This document shows, in pieces, positions 56,846-64,000 of a stretch of 64,000 bases of DNA (position 1 is the stretch's first letter; every line of letters begins with the position of its first letter). Origin of the DNA: Variovorax boronicumulans (GTDB lineage Bacteria; Pseudomonadota; Gammaproteobacteria; Burkholderiales; Burkholderiaceae_C). The notes below the pieces were generated by a model, which saw only the letters and a list, made by a program, of their open reading frames with translations, made no database searches and was not told where the DNA came from. Where the stretch lies: contig NZ_VEDO01000018.1 of the NCBI RefSeq assembly GCF_007677875.1, positions 1 through 64,000 on the forward strand, read 5' to 3'. The translations under genes and the position numbers were made by a program.

Positions 56846-59182
56846 TCACGCAGCGTGCTGCGCCAGCGGCCACCATGCTGGCAGCAGCGCCCGCACAGCA
56901 CGGCGGCTGAAACGTGTGTCGATGAGCACGATCACGCCCCGGTCCTCACGCGACCGGATCACGCGGCCGGCCGCCTGCACCACCTTGCGCAGTCCGGGAT
57001 ACAGGTAGGCGTAGTCGTAGCCGGCGCCGAAAGCCTCCTGCATGCGCCGACGCATCTCCTCGTTGACGGGGTTGACCTGCGGAAGGCCCAGCGTCGCGAC
57101 GAAGGCGCCGATCAGCCGGTCGCCCGGCAGATCGATGCCCTCGCCGAAGCTGCCGCCCAGCACCGCGAAGCCGATGCCGGCACCTCCGGGCGCGAAGCGG
57201 CCGAGGAAGGCCTGGCGCTCGGCCTCGTCCATGCGCCGGGTCTGGCGCCAATGCGGGATGGCCGGGTGCGCCTGCGCAAAGGCATTGGCCACCAGGTCCA
57301 GGTAGTCATGGCTGCTGAAGAACGCCAGGTAGTTGCCGGGCTGTGCCAGGTACTGCTGTGCCATCAGCGCCGCGATGGGCGCGGCCGACGCCTGCCGGTC
57401 GGCGAAGCGGGTGGAAATGCCATCGGCCACGCGCACGCGCAACTGCTCGGCGGCATAGGGCGATGCGATGTCGACGAAGGGCGCGTCGCCTGGCAATCCC
57501 AGCGTGTTGCGGTAGAAGTCGGCCGGCGCCAGCGTGGCCGAGAACAGCGTGCTGCTCCAGGCGGCTGCCAACCGTGGCGCCAGGAACTCGGCCGGGATCA
57601 GGTTGCGGATGTGCAACTCGGCATCGTTGCGCCCCGTGCCTCTCCCCGACGGCAGGCGCGTCACGTCGACCATCGAATGCGGACCGAAGCTCTGCACCAG
57701 CCGCAACAGCTGCAGCGCCTCGAACCAGAACGACTGCAGCGCGCCGTCAAGCGGATGCGAGGCGCCTGGCGCGGCATCGGCGAAATAGTCGCCCAGCGCG
57801 GTGGCGGCGTTCTGCAGCGCGGTGGCCCAGGCGGCCGGTGGCGCCCCACGGGTGCTGTAGGGGCGCTCGTCCTCTGCCAGCAGCGCGCGCCATTGCCGGT
57901 CCAGCCGTTCGAGCGGGCGCCGCAGCGCAGCGGGCGCCTCGCGCGCCAACGCACGCACGGTGCCGCGTTGCATGCCGGCCGAGTACATCGCGCGGCCGCG
58001 GTCGACCAGGTTGTGCGCTTCGTCCACGAGCACGCCCACGCGCCATTCGTTCTGCAAGGCCAGCGCGTACAGCATGGCGCTGCCATCGAACCAGTAGTTG
58101 TAGTCGCCGACCACCACATCGGCCCAGCGCGCGAGCTCCTGGCCCAGGTAGTAGGGGCAGACCTGGTGCGCCAGCGCCACCTCGCGCAGTGTCGCTTGGG
58201 CCAGCGGCCCTGCCGCCACGGCCGCACTGCGGGCCGCCGGCAGTCGGTCGTAGAAGCCACGCGCCAGTGGGCAGGACTCGCCGTGGCAGGCCTTGTCGGG
58301 GTGCTCGCAGCTTTTCTCGCGCGCCGTCAGTTCGAGCACGCGCAACGGCTGGCCCGGCGGCGCGATGCGCGCCAGGGCATCCAGCGCCAGCTGACGGCCC
58401 GGGGTCTTGGCCGCCAGGTAGAACAGCTTGTCGATGCGCTTGCCAGGGCACGCCTTGAGCAACGGGAACAAGGTGCCCACGGTCTTGCCGATGCCGGTGG
58501 GGGCCTGCGCGAGCAGCGGGCGACCGCGCGCAGCGGCGCGGTACACGGCCTCTGCCAGCTCGCGCTGGCCGGCGCGGAAGGCCGGGTGCGGAAATGCCAG
58601 TGCGGACAGGGCCGCGTCGCGCGCGGCGCGGTGGGCCTGTTCCTGCGCGGCCCAGGCCAGGAAGCGTTGGCACTGCTGCTCGAAAAAGCCCTGCAGCGCT
58701 GCCGCTTCGTGCCGCTCTTCGAACACTGTCTCGCGCTGGCTCGCGATGTCGAAGTACACCAGTGCCAACGTCAGCGCGGGCAGGCCGCGTTCGGCGCAGA
58801 GCAGGGCGCCGTAGATCTTCAGCTGGGCCCAGTGCAAGGCCCGTTGCGCAGCCGGCTGGCGCCCCAGGTCGCCGCGGTGGGTCTTGATCTCCTCGAGCCG
58901 TTGCCGGGCAGCGTCGAAGCCATCGGCGCGGCCGCGCACCTGCAGCGCACCGTGAGAGCCCTGCAGCCGCACCTCGGCTTCGTAATCTGCAGCACGACGT
59001 CCGGTTACCAGCGCATGGCCCGCAATGCCTTCCAAGGCGGTGGGCGCCGGCGTGAAGCGCAAGTCGAGATCGCCGGCCTTCGCCGTGAACTCGCACAGCG
59101 CCCGCACGGCGACCGGGTACGGCGCCGGCGCCGCAGGCGTGCCGCTCAAGGGCAGTTCAGCACCGTGCCCTGCTGCGTGCAC
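56846..59182 (-). CDS. PD-(D/E)XK nuclease fused to an XPD/DinG-type iron-sulfur helicase
   Basis: The product is up to 778 aa. Residues 45-130 carry nuclease motifs: GIAGH, GRADG (Asp87), EIKT (Glu98, Lys100) and WAQLKIYG (Gln120), as in Cas4/RecB-type domains. Then comes a superfamily-2 helicase: Walker A TGIGKT at 229-234, cluster cysteines 292, 299, 304 and 342, DEAH at 387-390, and the C-terminal QAAGRVIRSREDRG. It probably acts on DNA repair intermediates. The GTG at 59182 has AGGG upstream; a TTG at 59149 overlapping the previous stop is an alternative. Confidence 0.88.
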   Translation of the reverse strand: MHAAGHGAELPLSGTPAAPAPYPVAVRALCEFTAKAGDLDLRFTPAPTALEGIAGHALVTGRRAADYEAEVRLQGSHGALQVRGRADGFDAARQRLEEIKTHRGDLGRQPAAQRALHWAQLKIYGALLCAERGLPALTLALVYFDIASQRETVFEERHEAAALQGFFEQQCQRFLAWAAQEQAHRAARDAALSALAFPHPAFRAGQRELAEAVYRAAARGRPLLAQAPTGIGKTVGTLFPLLKACPGKRIDKLFYLAAKTPGRQLALDALARIAPPGQPLRVLELTAREKSCEHPDKACHGESCPLARGFYDRLPAARSAAVAAGPLAQATLREVALAHQVCPYYLGQELARWADVVVGDYNYWFDGSAMLYALALQNEWRVGVLVDEAHNLVDRGRAMYSAGMQRGTVRALAREAPAALRRPLERLDRQWRALLAEDERPYSTRGAPPAAWATALQNAATALGDYFADAAPGASHPLDGALQSFWFEALQLLRLVQSFGPHSMVDVTRLPSGRGTGRNDAELHIRNLIPAEFLAPRLAAAWSSTLFSATLAPADFYRNTLGLPGDAPFVDIASPYAAEQLRVRVADGISTRFADRQASAAPIAALMAQQYLAQPGNYLAFFSSHDYLDLVANAFAQAHPAIPHWRQTRRMDEAERQAFLGRFAPGGAGIGFAVLGGSFGEGIDLPGDRLIGAFVATLGLPQVNPVNEEMRRRMQEAFGAGYDYAYLYPGLRKVVQAAGRVIRSREDRGVIVLIDTRFSRRAVRALLPAWWPLAQHAA

Positions 59183-59613
59183 AGTCGACCCTGCGGGTTG
59201 ACCAACTGGCCGCCTGCGCGGTTCAGCCGCTGGCCCTGGCTGTCCCAGCAGCCGCCCGCGTCACAGCGCGCCGCCTGCGAAGGCCGCGGTGGTGCCTGCG
59301 CGGCGGTGGCGGGTGCCGCGGGCGGCGTCGGCAGGGCGGGCACCGCTGCGGGTGGCGGGACGACCACGGGGCGTTCGGCGCGCGAGGGCGGTGGGGCATC
59401 GGCCTCGGCGCGGAAGCAGGCACGTGCAGCGCGCTGGCGTGCCGCACGCAACAGCACGATGTCCGGCTTGGGCTCGGCCATGATGGCGTCGAGCCGCTCG
59501 CGTGCGGCCAGGCAGGCTGGCGACTTCAGCGCATCGTCCGGCGGCATCGCGCCTGTGCCCAGCGTCAGTCCCGCGAGAACGACGGCAGCGAGCGTCCGGT
59601 CTTGGCGCCTCAT
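59146..59613 (-). CDS. Small exported protein, unknown function
   Basis: The product is 155 aa. A signal peptide covers about residues 1-22. The next 50 residues are helical with two Cys (in PACLAAR and RACFRAE), then comes a Pro/Ala-rich linker. The C-terminal 45 residues with four Cys read CDAGGCWDSQGQRLNRAGGQ, a pattern resembling small secreted cysteine domains. I do not recognise the family. The start overlaps the upstream MFS gene end by 4 nt, and the stop lies at or within the start of the helicase gene, so the three are in one unit. Confidence 0.72.
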   Translation of the reverse strand: MRRQDRTLAAVVLAGLTLGTGAMPPDDALKSPACLAARERLDAIMAEPKPDIVLLRAARQRAARACFRAEADAPPPSRAERPVVVPPPAAVPALPTPPAAPATAAQAPPRPSQAARCDAGGCWDSQGQRLNRAGGQLVNPQGRLCTQQGTVLNCP

Positions 59614-60893
59614 GGCGCGCCCGCCTTGGGATAGCGCCGCGCACCCAGCAGGTACAGCGCGGCGCCCAGCAGCAGCGTCGCGGCCGCCACCATCAGCGCC
59701 AGCGTGAACCCGCGTGCCGGCGAGCCCGACCAGCCGATCAGCAGCGCCACCAGCGGAGGCCCCAGTACCTGGCCGATGCCGTACAGCGCCGTCAGCAGCC
59801 CCATGGTGCTGGCCGCGCTGGCGGGGCGCAGGCGGCGGACCTCCTGCATCGCGAAATAGGTGATGGCCGTGAACGGCAGGCCCAGCAACAGACTGCCCAG
59901 CACGAAGCCCGGCAGGGTGGGGCTGACCAGGCTCATGGCCACGCCCACGGCCTGCACGCCGTGGCACAGCGCCAGCATGCGCCGCAAGTCGCCGCTCAGG
60001 GGCACGCGCGTGGTGGCCATGGCACCGAGGATCACGCCGACGCCGAAGATCGGCCAGAACAGGTCCAGCCAGACCGAAGACGGCAGCGCCGCACGCGCGA
60101 TCACGGGCAGGAAGGTGGCGGTGATGATGTAGCCGAAGCCGGCGCAGCCGTAGCCCGCGGCCAGCAGCGCCATCTCGCCGCGCGAGGCCGGGCGTTGCGC
60201 GGCGGGCGCACCGGCTGCCGCGGCCACCGGCGGTGCCGGCAGTTCCCCATGGCGCAGCACCGGCCGCACGGCCAACGCCAGCGCGGCGGCCAGTGCGCCG
60301 AACACCAGCCAGCCCAGCCGTGCGCTGCCGTCGCCGGCCACCACGGCACCAGCGATCAGCCCGCTCAGCACGATGCCCGTGCCCGGCCCCACGTAAATCA
60401 TGCCGCCCAATGCGCCGCGGCTCCGCCGTGCCAGCTGGGCCAGGCACCAGCCCGAGATGTAGACGAACACGAAGGCACTGGCGACGCCGGCTGCGAAGCG
60501 CAGCGCCGGCCACAGTGCCGGCCACGGCAGGGCCATGGCCAGCGTCAGCACCACGGTGGCGACGAGCCCTGCCTGCACCATGCGCGCGGGATCGGGCGGC
60601 GGCGGGTTGCCGAGCCGGCGCCACAGCCACGGCTGCAGCGTGCACAGCACGGCGCCGAGCAGGTAGCCCAGGTAGTTGGCGCTGGCCAGCCAGCTCGCAC
60701 CGTCCAGGTCGATCACGCCGTCGTGCAGCATCATGGGCATCAGCGGCGTGAAGGCGAAGCGGCCGATGCCCATGGCCGTGGCAAGGCCGACGGCACCCGC
60801 CGCGGCGATGGCCCATGGGCCGTACGCAGGCGGGGCCGCGGCGTCGGATGGAATCGAGTACATAGGGCAATGGGGCTTGGGAGCGGCCGGCAT
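59610..60893 (-). CDS. YbfB/YjiJ family MFS transporter
   Basis: The product is 427 aa with about 12 membrane helices. The first helix region GLATAMGIGRFAFTPLMPMM is typical of the YbfB/YjiJ MFS group; the family block ASWLASANYLGYLLGAVLC follows, and the C-terminal half has STMGLLTALYGIGQVLGPPL. The substrate is unknown. Two ATGs are possible, at 60893 and 60863; neither has a clear Shine-Dalgarno. It is divergent from the creatininase-family gene at 60962. Confidence 0.9.
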   Translation of the reverse strand: MPAAPKPHCPMYSIPSDAAAPPAYGPWAIAAAGAVGLATAMGIGRFAFTPLMPMMLHDGVIDLDGASWLASANYLGYLLGAVLCTLQPWLWRRLGNPPPPDPARMVQAGLVATVVLTLAMALPWPALWPALRFAAGVASAFVFVYISGWCLAQLARRSRGALGGMIYVGPGTGIVLSGLIAGAVVAGDGSARLGWLVFGALAAALALAVRPVLRHGELPAPPVAAAAGAPAAQRPASRGEMALLAAGYGCAGFGYIITATFLPVIARAALPSSVWLDLFWPIFGVGVILGAMATTRVPLSGDLRRMLALCHGVQAVGVAMSLVSPTLPGFVLGSLLLGLPFTAITYFAMQEVRRLRPASAASTMGLLTALYGIGQVLGPPLVALLIGWSGSPARGFTLALMVAAATLLLGAALYLLGARRYPKAGAP

Positions 60894-60961
60894 GTTAGCG
60901 CCCGGGCCCTGGCGGCGCCGCCCTGGGGTCTTGGGCGCGGAACACCCTCTAAGATCCCGCC

Positions 60962-61786
60962 ATGAGCCTACCCTCGCGATTCTGGTCCGACCTCGGCACG
61001 CGCGACTTCGCGCGGCTGGACCCTGCCGCGACCGTCGCGGTGCTGCCCGTGGCCGCCACCGAACAGCACGGCCCGCACCTGCCCGTGCGGGTGGACGCGG
61101 CGCTGGTCGACGGCGTCATCGCGGCCGCGCTGCCGCACCTGCCCGAGACGCTGCCCGTGCTGTTCCTGCCCACGCAGGCCATCGGCCGCAGCAGCGAACA
61201 CCAGCGCTTTCCGGGCACGCTGTCGCTGTCGGCCGAGACCACGATCCGGCTGTGGACCGAGATCGGCGAATCGGTCGCGCGCGCCGGCCTGCGCAAGCTG
61301 CTGCTCTTCAACAGCCATGGCGGCCAGGTCTCCATCATGGACATCGTGGCGCGCGACCTGCGCACGCGCTGCGAACTGCTGTGCTACCACGCCAGCTGGT
61401 ACACGCTGCCCCTGGGGCCCGACGTGGAGGGCCTGTTCGGCGCCGAGGAGCACCGCTTCGGCATCCATGGCGGCGACATCGAGACTTCGATGATGCTGGC
61501 GCTGCACCCTTCGCGCGTGGACATGGCGCAGGCGCGCCATTTCCGCTCCACGTCGCAGGACCGCGCCGCGGCCTACCCCATCCTGGGCAACGGCAAAACG
61601 GCCAAGCTCGGCTGGCAGATGCAGGACTACAACGCCGAGGGCGCGGCCGGCAACGCCGCCAACGCCACGGCCGAGAAGGGCCGGGCGCTCGTGGAGGCGG
61701 CCGGCCGCCAGCTCGCGGCGTTGCTCGGCGAACTCTCCAGCCTGCCGCTGTCCACGCTGGTCGACGCGCCGCGGCTGGCCGATTGA
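60962..61786 (+). CDS. Creatininase-family amidohydrolase
   Basis: The product is 274 aa. Zinc ligands are visible as ATEQHGPHLPVRVD, FNSHGGQVS and IHGGDIETSMMLAL, the three hallmark motifs of the creatinine amidohydrolase fold. The family includes creatininase and several ring-opening amidases; without neighbours of a known pathway the substrate cannot be named. It is followed by a 23-codon open frame and a glutathione transferase gene. Confidence 0.93.
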   Translation: MSLPSRFWSDLGTRDFARLDPAATVAVLPVAATEQHGPHLPVRVDAALVDGVIAAALPHLPETLPVLFLPTQAIGRSSEHQRFPGTLSLSAETTIRLWTEIGESVARAGLRKLLLFNSHGGQVSIMDIVARDLRTRCELLCYHASWYTLPLGPDVEGLFGAEEHRFGIHGGDIETSMMLALHPSRVDMAQARHFRSTSQDRAAAYPILGNGKTAKLGWQMQDYNAEGAAGNAANATAEKGRALVEAAGRQLAALLGELSSLPLSTLVDAPRLAD

Positions 61787-61858
61787 ATGAACCTGCGCGA
61801 GCACGGGCCGTGCTCCACTGTGGCCCGGCTGCAGGCGCTGATGGACAGGGGCCTCTAA
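61787..61858 (+). other. Tiny open frame in the creatininase-GST gap
   Basis: A 23-codon frame begins at the ATG directly after the creatininase stop (TGA then ATG) and ends with TAA, 10 nt before the next gene. Its product would be MNLREHGPCSTVARLQALMD plus three residues. There is no recognisable family; it could be chance, a decayed fragment, or a coupled small peptide. Confidence 0.2.
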
Positions 61859-61868
61859 CATCCGGCCC

Positions 61869-62477
61869 ATGCCCATCCTGCGCACTTCCCCCGCCTCCCC
61901 CTTTGGCCGCAAGGTCCGCATCGCCGCCGCCGTGGCGGGCCTGGCGGACCGCATCCGCATCGAGGCCGCCGACACCAACGACGCCAACGATCCGCTGCGC
62001 CAGCAGAACCCGCTCGGCAAGATCCCGACGCTGCTGCTGGACGACGGCGAGCCGTTGTACGACTCGCGCGTGATCGTCGAGTACCTCAACGAGACCGCCG
62101 CCACTCCTGTGCTGGTGCCGCCCGGCCCCGGCCGCCTGGCCGTGCTGCGCCACCAGGCGCTGGCCGACGGCTTGCTCGACGCCTGCATCCTGCAGGTCTA
62201 CGAAGGCCGCTACCGCCCGCCCGAGCTGCGCGGCGAGCAATGGCTCGCACACCAGCGCGGCAAGATGGAGCGGGCGCTGGCGTACCTGGCCACGCACCAC
62301 GCCGTCCCCGGCAGCGGCGTGCCGCACATTGGCGAGATCGCGCAGGCCTGCGCGCTGGGCTACCTGGACCTGCGCTTCGCAGGCGCCTGGCGCAGCGAAT
62401 ATCCGGCCCTCGTGGCCTGGCTGCAGGACTTCGCCGCCCGTGTCCCGGCCTACGCGCTGACCGCGCCGACGGCCTGA
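61869..62477 (+). CDS. Glutathione S-transferase family protein
   Basis: The product is 202 aa. The N-terminal thioredoxin-like domain has SPASPFGRKVRIAAAV (likely Ser active site), NPLGKIPTLLLDDGEPLYDS (cis-Pro and the glutathione gamma-glutamyl contact) and VIVEYLNE. The C-terminal helical domain has the N-capping pattern HIGEIAQACALGYLDLRF. It conjugates or reduces electrophiles; the substrate is unknown. Confidence 0.93.
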   Translation: MPILRTSPASPFGRKVRIAAAVAGLADRIRIEAADTNDANDPLRQQNPLGKIPTLLLDDGEPLYDSRVIVEYLNETAATPVLVPPGPGRLAVLRHQALADGLLDACILQVYEGRYRPPELRGEQWLAHQRGKMERALAYLATHHAVPGSGVPHIGEIAQACALGYLDLRFAGAWRSEYPALVAWLQDFAARVPAYALTAPTA

Positions 62478-62767
62478 GCCGCTGCCCACCAGCCGTTTGG
62501 GCAGGCTGCGTTGCGCCAGACGGAAGTTGGTGGTGCACCGGCCCTTGGAGGCGTGCAGCGCAGCGTCATCAGGAGCAGGGCGCTTTTCACGGTGCGCAGT
62601 TTTGGATCGAAAGGCCCGGCTGCGGTGCTGCCAGCGTTGCGACCCGGCGCAGTGCGTCGCCTCAGGTCGCGGCCAGCGCCTCGGGGCCGCGCACTGCGGG
62701 CTCCAGCCCGACGAAGTGCAGTGCGGCATGGACCAAGATCGCGGCCCGCCGGGCCGCGCCGGCCAAT
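62478..62767. other. 290-nt gap with no recognised gene
   Basis: No start codon with a ribosome site and no protein family could be assigned on either strand. The open frames that cover it are extensions of frames shadowing the LysR gene. It is the largest gap in the window; it may contain a decayed gene or repeat, but I see no inverted repeats typical of an insertion-sequence end. Confidence 0.4.
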
Positions 62768-63658
62768 TCAACACACGGTGTCCCGCGCCAGCTGCGCGAT
62801 GCGCTCCGCGAACTGGCGGGCCAGCAGCGACGGCCGCTCGGGCCGCGTGATCGCGTACAACCGCACGGCGCGCCGCGGCAGCAGCGCCCGCACCTCCAGG
62901 TCGTCCGCCACCACGCGCACCGACAGCTGGTCCACGACGGCGATGCCAGCGCCGGCGCGCACCAGCGCGGCGGCCACGAAAGTCTGGCCCACCTCGATGC
63001 CGATGCGGCGCGTGGCGCCGGCCTCGGCGAAGGCGCTCTCCGTCTCGAAGCCGAGCGGCAAGGTGGAACTGAACGAGATCAGCGGCACACCATGCAGGTC
63101 TTTGGCCGACACCGACTTGCGTGCCGCCAGTGCATGGCCACGCGGCAGCAGGCACACCAGGCGCGAGCGGCCAATCTCGGTGGCCACCACCTCGCTTTGG
63201 CGCGGCACGTCCCAGGCATAGCCGATGTCGGCGCTGCGGGTGCGCACCAGCTCCACCACCTCGTAGTTCAGCGCGGTCTGGATCGACACGCGCGCATCGG
63301 GCGCGAGCGCGGCGGTCTGGCCCAGCACCGTGGCCACCAGCGTGGAGGCCACGGACGGGTTGCAGGCCACCGACAGGCGGCCGCCGCGCAGGTTGCGCAG
63401 GTCGCCGGAGGTGCGCTCGACGGCCTCGACCTCGCGGTACACGCGCTCGATGTCGCGCTGCAGCGTCAGGGCCTCCGGCGTCGGCGACATGCGGCCGCCC
63501 CGCCGCTCGAACAACAGCATGCCGATGCGGCCTTCGGCGTTCTTCAGCGTGCGGCTCAGCGCCGGCTGCGACACCGCCAGCAGCCGCGCGGCGCCGGTGA
63601 CCGAGCCCTCCTGCAGCACCGCGCGGATGACTTCGATGTGTCTGAGCGTGAGGCTCAT
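62768..63658 (-). CDS. LysR-family transcriptional regulator
   Basis: The product is 296 aa. The helix-turn-helix is MSLTLRHIEVIRAVLQEGSV with AARLLAVSQPALSRTLKNAE. The effector domain has RLSVACNPSVASTLVATVLG, CLLPRGHALAARKSVSAKD and the closing FAERIAQLARDTVC. It is divergent from the mandelate racemase/enolase-superfamily gene at 63749 with 90 nt between starts; regulation of that gene is the likely role. Confidence 0.93.
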   Translation of the reverse strand: MSLTLRHIEVIRAVLQEGSVTGAARLLAVSQPALSRTLKNAEGRIGMLLFERRGGRMSPTPEALTLQRDIERVYREVEAVERTSGDLRNLRGGRLSVACNPSVASTLVATVLGQTAALAPDARVSIQTALNYEVVELVRTRSADIGYAWDVPRQSEVVATEIGRSRLVCLLPRGHALAARKSVSAKDLHGVPLISFSSTLPLGFETESAFAEAGATRRIGIEVGQTFVAAALVRAGAGIAVVDQLSVRVVADDLEVRALLPRRAVRLYAITRPERPSLLARQFAERIAQLARDTVC

Positions 63659-63748
63659 GGGTAAACCCTCGGGTATGCAGTCCGTCTATGGACCAGCGAA
63701 GGATCGGTATTGGACAGGATGGTCGGCGCCTTCCCACAATCCGGCGCC

Positions 63749-64000
63749 ATGGAGACACCACAAGGCGCCCGCATCGCCCGCATCGACGGCTTCGAAATCG
63801 CCTGCACGCTGCCCGAGCCCATCGGCAACGCGATGCGCTTCTTCGACCGCCGCGTCACGCTGCTGGTGCGCCTGACGGACGCCGACGGCCAGGTCGGCTG
63901 GGGCGAGACCTGGTCCATGCCGGGCGCGGCCGCTGCCGCCGTCCGCGGCGGGCTGGCCCAGGCCGTGCTGGCGCAGGCCGACGGCGCGCCGCGCGTGCTG
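63749..64000 (+). CDS. Mandelate racemase / muconate lactonizing enzyme superfamily protein, N-terminal part
   Basis: The frame runs off the window end after 84 codons. It reads ARIARIDGFEIACTLPEPIG, then RRVTLLVRLTDADGQVGWGE. That is the alpha/beta capping domain of enolase-superfamily sugar-acid dehydratases and racemases. The catalytic barrel is beyond the window, so the reaction is unknown. It is divergent from the LysR gene. Confidence 0.82.
   Translation, partial: METPQGARIARIDGFEIACTLPEPIGNAMRFFDRRVTLLVRLTDADGQVGWGETWSMPGAAAAAVRGGLAQAVLAQADGAPRVL

Noticed and set aside
56846..59182. CRISPR association suggested by the Cas4-like domain
   Set aside because: No repeats, spacers or other cas genes are present. 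The domain is part of a helicase fusion.
62511..63221. Plus-strand open frame across the gap and the LysR gene
   Set aside because: Its sequence is Arg/Ala/Pro-rich without a domain, and most of it is antisense to an intact LysR gene.

Overview
The window is a high-GC chromosomal segment of a betaproteobacterium, order Burkholderiales and most likely family Comamonadaceae. This placement is inferred from the protein sequences, the tuf-rpsJ-rplC order, the lipA-lipB-ybeD-atp neighbourhood, the EIIA-HPr-EI block and the paired Bug-type solute receptors. No database search was possible. The segment is mostly core genome. There is no CRISPR array, prophage, intact insertion sequence or rRNA operon, and only one tRNA.

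Layout. 1-5435: end of tuf and the first part of the S10 ribosomal operon (rpsJ, rplC, rplD, rplW, rplB, rpsS, rplV, rpsC, rplP, rpmC, rpsQ). It is closed by a strong terminator, so rplN and the following genes are not attached. 5528-8928: peroxiredoxin, GNAT acetyltransferase, a thioredoxin-like protein, a degenerate kinase/receiver protein and a small lipoprotein. 8939-11415: the soluble phosphotransferase chain EIIA(Man)-HPr-EI without a sugar permease. 11431-13610 (minus strand): lipA, lipB, a DUF493 gene and an internally deleted remnant of a D-amino-acid aminotransferase. 13783-20918: complete F1Fo ATP synthase operon atpIBEFHAGDC, ended by a terminator.

20985-25816: a TPM/TPM/LemA cluster, an NTF2-like protein, a YheT-type hydrolase, a DUF2946 protein and an anchored cytochrome c. 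25905-32609: a complete RND efflux operon with a divergent TetR repressor and an AcrR-like operator between them. 33215-35900: tRNA-Arg(CCG), rsmI, yraN, diaA/gmhA and dolP. 35928-41013: a beta-hydroxyacid dehydrogenase, pilU, a cyclic-nucleotide-binding protein, pilT, yggS, and the lipoprotein end of a YfiBNR module. 41013-46576: rest of YfiBNR, a redoxin, DsbD and an AlaX editing protein.

46676-51202: two Bug receptors, a GFA-type protein, an M20 amidohydrolase and panC. 51256-54435: an Lrp/AsnC regulator divergent from an orphan homodimeric 2-oxoacid dehydrogenase E1. 54479-60893: a PEP-CTERM exosortase substrate behind a sigma-54-type promoter, LtrA, a nuclease-helicase fusion, a secreted Cys-containing protein and an MFS transporter. 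60962-64000: creatininase-family hydrolase, glutathione transferase, LysR regulator and the start of a mandelate racemase/enolase-superfamily gene.

The regulatory signals are more unusual than the gene content: a promoter embedded in a hairpin between rpsJ and rplC, the AcrR-like operator, and the -24/-12 promoter of the PEP-CTERM gene. I did not find a clearly undescribed multi-gene system. The best candidates for follow-up are the PEP-CTERM promoter, the dat remnant, the cyclic-nucleotide-binding protein between the two pilus retraction ATPases, and the orphan E1 with its Lrp regulator.
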